DNA of 9,679 nt from Candidatus Neomicrothrix sp. UBA672 (GTDB taxonomy: Bacteria > Actinomycetota > Acidimicrobiia > Acidimicrobiales > MedAcidi-G1), in NCBI GenBank assembly GCA_002299135.1, contig DBNM01000125.1:319-9997 (forward strand), given 5' to 3'. Both the position numbers and the translations under genes were made by a program. Shown in pieces: positions 7,383-9,679 of the stretch. The notes under the pieces are model-generated. The model had not been told where the DNA came from. It worked only from the letters and a program-made list of their open reading frames with translations, and did no database searches. The stretch's first letter is position 1, and each line of letters opens with the position of its first letter.

Positions 7383-9143
7383 ATGAATGATCTAATGGAG
7401 AAACTCAAAAAACTACTACCAACGGGAAATAGTCCAGTTCTCCTTTTATCAATCGCAACTGGTTTTATAGTTGCGATCCTGATAGCGGGTTTCGAAATAC
7501 TAACAGATGATATTCTGTTAGCAGAGATTTCTAGCCGTCCATTGTGGCAGATAGCTATAGCGCCTGGCATAGGTTTACTTTTAGCTGTATCCATCATCCA
7601 TTTTTTTGGAAAAAATTCTGGGGCAGGCACATCAGATGAATTTGTAAGAGCATTTCATGAAAGAAAACCCCGACTTCCTTTAAGGGACTTACCAGTAAAA
7701 CTTTTAGCTGGAGCGGCAACTATAGGTTTGGGTGGCTCACTGGGATTAGAGGGACCATCAATTTATGCAGGTGCCACAACAGGTATAACCCTTTCAGAAC
7801 GTTTCAAAAATTGGCTTCGGCGAGAAGATGTCCAGGTTCTACTTACTGCAGGTGCTGCAGCTGGAGTTGCAGCAGTTTTCAAGGCTCCAGCAACTGGTGT
7901 CCTGTTCGCCCTCGAAGCACCCTATCGAGACGATGTAAATAGACGCGCCTTACTTCCGTCCCTTTTTGCCGCTGCTACAAGTTATGTCACTTACATTAAT
8001 CTCGTAGGAACCAAACCTGTCGTCCCTTTCTTAAATGATCCTGAATATCGAATAGGCATTGACCTCAAAAGTGTGCAAGTAGGATCAGATCAAAGTATGG
8101 CATGGTTTGATGCATCTAAACTTGCAGACCTATTCACGGGTGTTGAAACAGGTGACATGTTCGGAGCGCTCCTCTTAGGTATTCTCGCCGGCTTGGGAGG
8201 TCGCTCAATGGCTTGGTTGGTCAGGTGGTCAAAAAGCCAGTCACGAAAAACCTCCTTCATACCCCGAGTGGCCTTCGGTGGGCTCCTTCTAGCGGCTCTT
8301 GCGATTTCTGCTGATGCAGCCTTCGGCTCTCCATTGACTATAGGACCAGGAATAGAAGCGATGGAATGGGTAGTGTCTCCGGAAAATGGCCTCGGTTTAA
8401 TCGCTTTGCTATTTGGGCTTAGGATCTCAGCAACACTTGTGACCTTAGCCGCTGGAGGTGTAGGAGGTCTCTTCATACCACTAGCCGCACAAGGAGTTAT
8501 TTTAGGCCAATTCACAGGGGAATTAATAGGCTCAGACAGGCCGGGCCTGTACCCCACGCTTGGACTTGCTGCTTTTTTGGGAGCTGGTTACAGGGCACCC
8601 ATTTCTGCTGTGATGTTCGTTGCAGAATCAACTGCTGGAACATTTGTTGTGCCCGCTTTGATTGCTGCAGCTGTCAGTCAGCTTGTCGCCGGAAAGTCAT
8701 CCGTCGCCGAACATCAACATAGTGTACGCCTAGGTCACCTCGAGAGACGGTTTACACTCCCTGTAACCTCTGCCCTAACAACAGACGTTTTAACCGTTCC
8801 GCCAGACGCTTCAGTATCAGAATTCGTCTATTCGCACGTTTTAGGAAGACGAGAACTTTCAGTTCCAGTAGTCGACAAGGAGAAATATCTCGGGATTATC
8901 AGTCTCAGTGATGTCTCGAACATTGATCGGAGTGAATGGGAACAAACAAAGGTTATGGATCTGATTCAAAACGAACTTCCCGCTGCTATGCCATCATGGT
9001 CCCTGAGGGATGCAATTGCTGCAATGGAAAAAACACACACAGAAATTCTCGCTGTAACTGATCTTGCCGGATCATTCATAGGAGTCTTACGAGCAGACGA
9101 TATTTTGAAACTCGATGAAATTCTAGAAGAGACAGGGTCTTAG
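7383..9143 (+). CDS. CLC-family anion channel/transporter with tandem CBS domains
   Basis: A 586-residue membrane protein of the CLC chloride channel/antiporter family. Residues about 1-445 are the hydrophobic CLC core: GLEGPSIY (121-128) holds the gating glutamate E123, VFKAPATGVLFALE (165-178) matches the AFNAPLAGILF segment of E. coli ClcA, and GGLFIP (361-366) is the GxFxP anion motif. Residues about 460-580 form two CBS domains, which in other CLCs bind adenine nucleotides and modulate transport. Relative to ClcA, the GSGIP loop is replaced by GAGTSD (80-85), the internal proton glutamate E203 aligns with A179, and the central tyrosine region (GKPLY) reads GKSSV. It may therefore be a channel or an altered exchanger rather than a typical 2Cl-/H+ antiporter. 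Start ATG 7383 has no obvious ribosome site; ATG 7395 is an alternative. The stop overlaps the next gene, on the other strand. Confidence 0.92.
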   Translation: MNDLMEKLKKLLPTGNSPVLLLSIATGFIVAILIAGFEILTDDILLAEISSRPLWQIAIAPGIGLLLAVSIIHFFGKNSGAGTSDEFVRAFHERKPRLPLRDLPVKLLAGAATIGLGGSLGLEGPSIYAGATTGITLSERFKNWLRREDVQVLLTAGAAAGVAAVFKAPATGVLFALEAPYRDDVNRRALLPSLFAAATSYVTYINLVGTKPVVPFLNDPEYRIGIDLKSVQVGSDQSMAWFDASKLADLFTGVETGDMFGALLLGILAGLGGRSMAWLVRWSKSQSRKTSFIPRVAFGGLLLAALAISADAAFGSPLTIGPGIEAMEWVVSPENGLGLIALLFGLRISATLVTLAAGGVGGLFIPLAAQGVILGQFTGELIGSDRPGLYPTLGLAAFLGAGYRAPISAVMFVAESTAGTFVVPALIAAAVSQLVAGKSSVAEHQHSVRLGHLERRFTLPVTSALTTDVLTVPPDASVSEFVYSHVLGRRELSVPVVDKEKYLGIISLSDVSNIDRSEWEQTKVMDLIQNELPAAMPSWSLRDAIAAMEKTHTEILAVTDLAGSFIGVLRADDILKLDEILEETGS

Positions 9144-9343
9144 TTATTATTCTCTTCGTCAGGACTGTTTTCCCCATCCTCGAAGTCTGATGCCCAAGCT
9201 TCGAATGCAGGCGAATGCCCCTCATCCTCAATTTCAGATTCGTCATCGGTGGTAAGGCTCTCCAGAATTGAGTCAATATCCATTTCTTGGTTTCGTTTTA
9301 AAGCTCTCGCTTCTTCAAAACGACGGTGTCGTCCTTTTTTCAA
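9140..9343 (-). CDS. Small charge-segregated protein, TTG start, possibly DUF3073-like
   Basis: A 67-residue protein with a strongly basic head (KKGRHRRFEEARALKR, residues 2-17) and a very acidic tail with an aromatic patch (AFEAWASDFEDGE). The start codon is TTG (9343-9341), preceded seven bases upstream by GGAGG, the clearest Shine-Dalgarno in the window, so a short gene with a rare start is well supported. The basic head, acidic tail and W/F-D-E ending recall the actinobacterial DUF3073 family (function unknown), but I infer this from general shape, not a search. There are no cysteines, no membrane segment and no signal peptide. The basic part might contact nucleic acid; this is a guess. 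Its last four bases overlap the convergent CLC stop. A frame on the same strand at 9076-9276 is a shadow. Confidence 0.7.
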   Translation of the reverse strand: MKKGRHRRFEEARALKRNQEMDIDSILESLTTDDESEIEDEGHSPAFEAWASDFEDGENSPDEENNN

Positions 9344-9350
9344 CGTAAAA

Positions 9351-9355
9351 CCTCC
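9351..9355 (-). promoter_or_regulatory. Strong Shine-Dalgarno for the TTG-started small gene
   Basis: GGAGG on the - strand (read as CCTCC on +) stands seven bases before TTG 9343-9341. It decides the start, since the nearest in-frame ATG is codon 21 and has no such site. Confidence 0.65.
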
Positions 9356-9377
9356 ACTTACAACTCAACAAAAAGCA

Positions 9378-9383
9378 ATCATA
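9378..9383 (-). promoter_or_regulatory. Candidate -10 box for the small TTG-started gene
   Basis: TATGAT on the - strand is a good match to the -10 consensus and lies about 22 bases before the Shine-Dalgarno, in the 72-bp gap after the HRDC-protein gene. No -35 match is seen at 17-18 bp spacing, so the call is weak. Read-through from the upstream gene is also possible. Confidence 0.25.
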
Positions 9384-9415
9384 GCTAATACTGCACAGCA
9401 AATGCGTTACCGTTT

Positions 9416-9679
9416 CTAATTTCGGGGTTCTAATAATATTCTATTTTGACCATCAAAAACCAATGAAACTGTACCTTTCAAAATATTGCTAACCACTTCT
9501 CCTACAACTTCACCTCTCCAACCCTTAGAGAGTTTTGAGTTCATATCACCATCTATTAAAGCTTCGATATCATTTCTTGTTCCAAGCAAAGAAGGATCGA
9601 CCTCCACATCGCGCGCCAGTTGATATATGTAAGCAGTGACCAGAGCAACAGCAGCTCTTGAATCGGAATTTTTAGACTT
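9416..9679 (-). CDS. rnd: C-terminal part of HRDC-domain protein, probably ribonuclease D (5' end outside window)
   Basis: The frame is open on the - strand from base 9679 to the TAG at 9418-9416, giving 88 visible residues, so the gene enters from the right. The fragment reads AAVALVTAYIYQLARD, VDPSLLGTRNDIEALI and then SKGWRGEVVGE. The order 'LL-TR--I--L' followed by 'GWRGE' matches the C-terminal HRDC-like region of RNase D (E. coli Rnd has LLxSRxxI then SGWRGEL). RNase D is a 3'-5' exoribonuclease that trims tRNA and other stable RNA ends; its DEDD catalytic domain would lie outside the window. About 25 residues follow the GWRGE block, with strand-like VSLVFDG and ILLEPR, a short tail not in E. 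coli Rnd. The codon at 9607 is an internal GTG, not a start. Another HRDC protein remains possible. Confidence 0.75.
   Translation of the reverse strand, partial: KSKNSDSRAAVALVTAYIYQLARDVEVDPSLLGTRNDIEALIDGDMNSKLSKGWRGEVVGEVVSNILKGTVSLVFDGQNRILLEPRN

Noticed and set aside
8090..8557. Open frame of 155 codons on the - strand, Pro/Ala-rich
   Set aside because: Antisense to the CLC transmembrane core; composition is what the opposite strand of Ala/Gly-rich helices gives.
9076..9276. Open frame of 66 codons on the - strand
   Set aside because: Overlaps both the CLC tail and the better-supported TTG gene in another frame; no ribosome site.
1..9679. CRISPR arrays, tRNA or rRNA genes, insertion sequences, defence or biosynthetic islands
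   Set aside because: No regular direct repeats, cloverleaf-like sequence, transposase motifs or terminal inverted repeats were seen by eye; coding density is high with ordinary metabolic genes.

Overview
The window looks like ordinary chromosome from a fairly AT-rich actinobacterium-like organism, plausibly a marine or aquatic member of the Acidimicrobiia. That placement is inferred from four things: a single-chain F420 precursor synthase (FbiC), an actinobacterial-type transaldolase, an HxlR regulator with a Cys-rich tail, and a small charge-segregated protein that resembles actinobacterial DUF3073-type proteins. I see no mobile element, prophage, CRISPR array, rRNA or tRNA.

Left part, + strand (1-3565): the 3' part of a transaldolase gene, entering at the codon of its Schiff-base lysine; an HxlR-family winged-helix regulator; and fbiC, whose best-supported start (1184) lies inside the end of the regulator gene. 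FbiC makes the deazaflavin precursor FO from which coenzyme F420 is built.

Middle part, - strand (7307 down to 3567): a compact operon glcD-glcE-glcF plus a 64-residue coiled-coil protein. Every junction overlaps or is separated by at most one base. The three Glc proteins form the classic glycolate oxidase (two FAD subunits and one 4Fe-4S subunit), which oxidises glycolate to glyoxylate. The small fourth protein has no recognised function.

Right part: divergent from glcD across a 75-bp spacer is a CLC-type anion channel or transporter with two C-terminal CBS domains (+ strand, 7383-9143). Its tail overlaps by four bases a convergent 67-codon gene (- strand) that has a strong Shine-Dalgarno and a TTG start. 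The window closes with the C-terminal piece of an HRDC-type protein, most likely ribonuclease D (- strand).

The genes are recognisable and intact apart from the two cut by the window edges. I did not find a convincing new system. The points most worth a second look are the HxlR/fbiC overlap, the helical-hairpin protein locked onto glcF, the non-canonical CLC selectivity and proton-path residues, and the small TTG-started protein.
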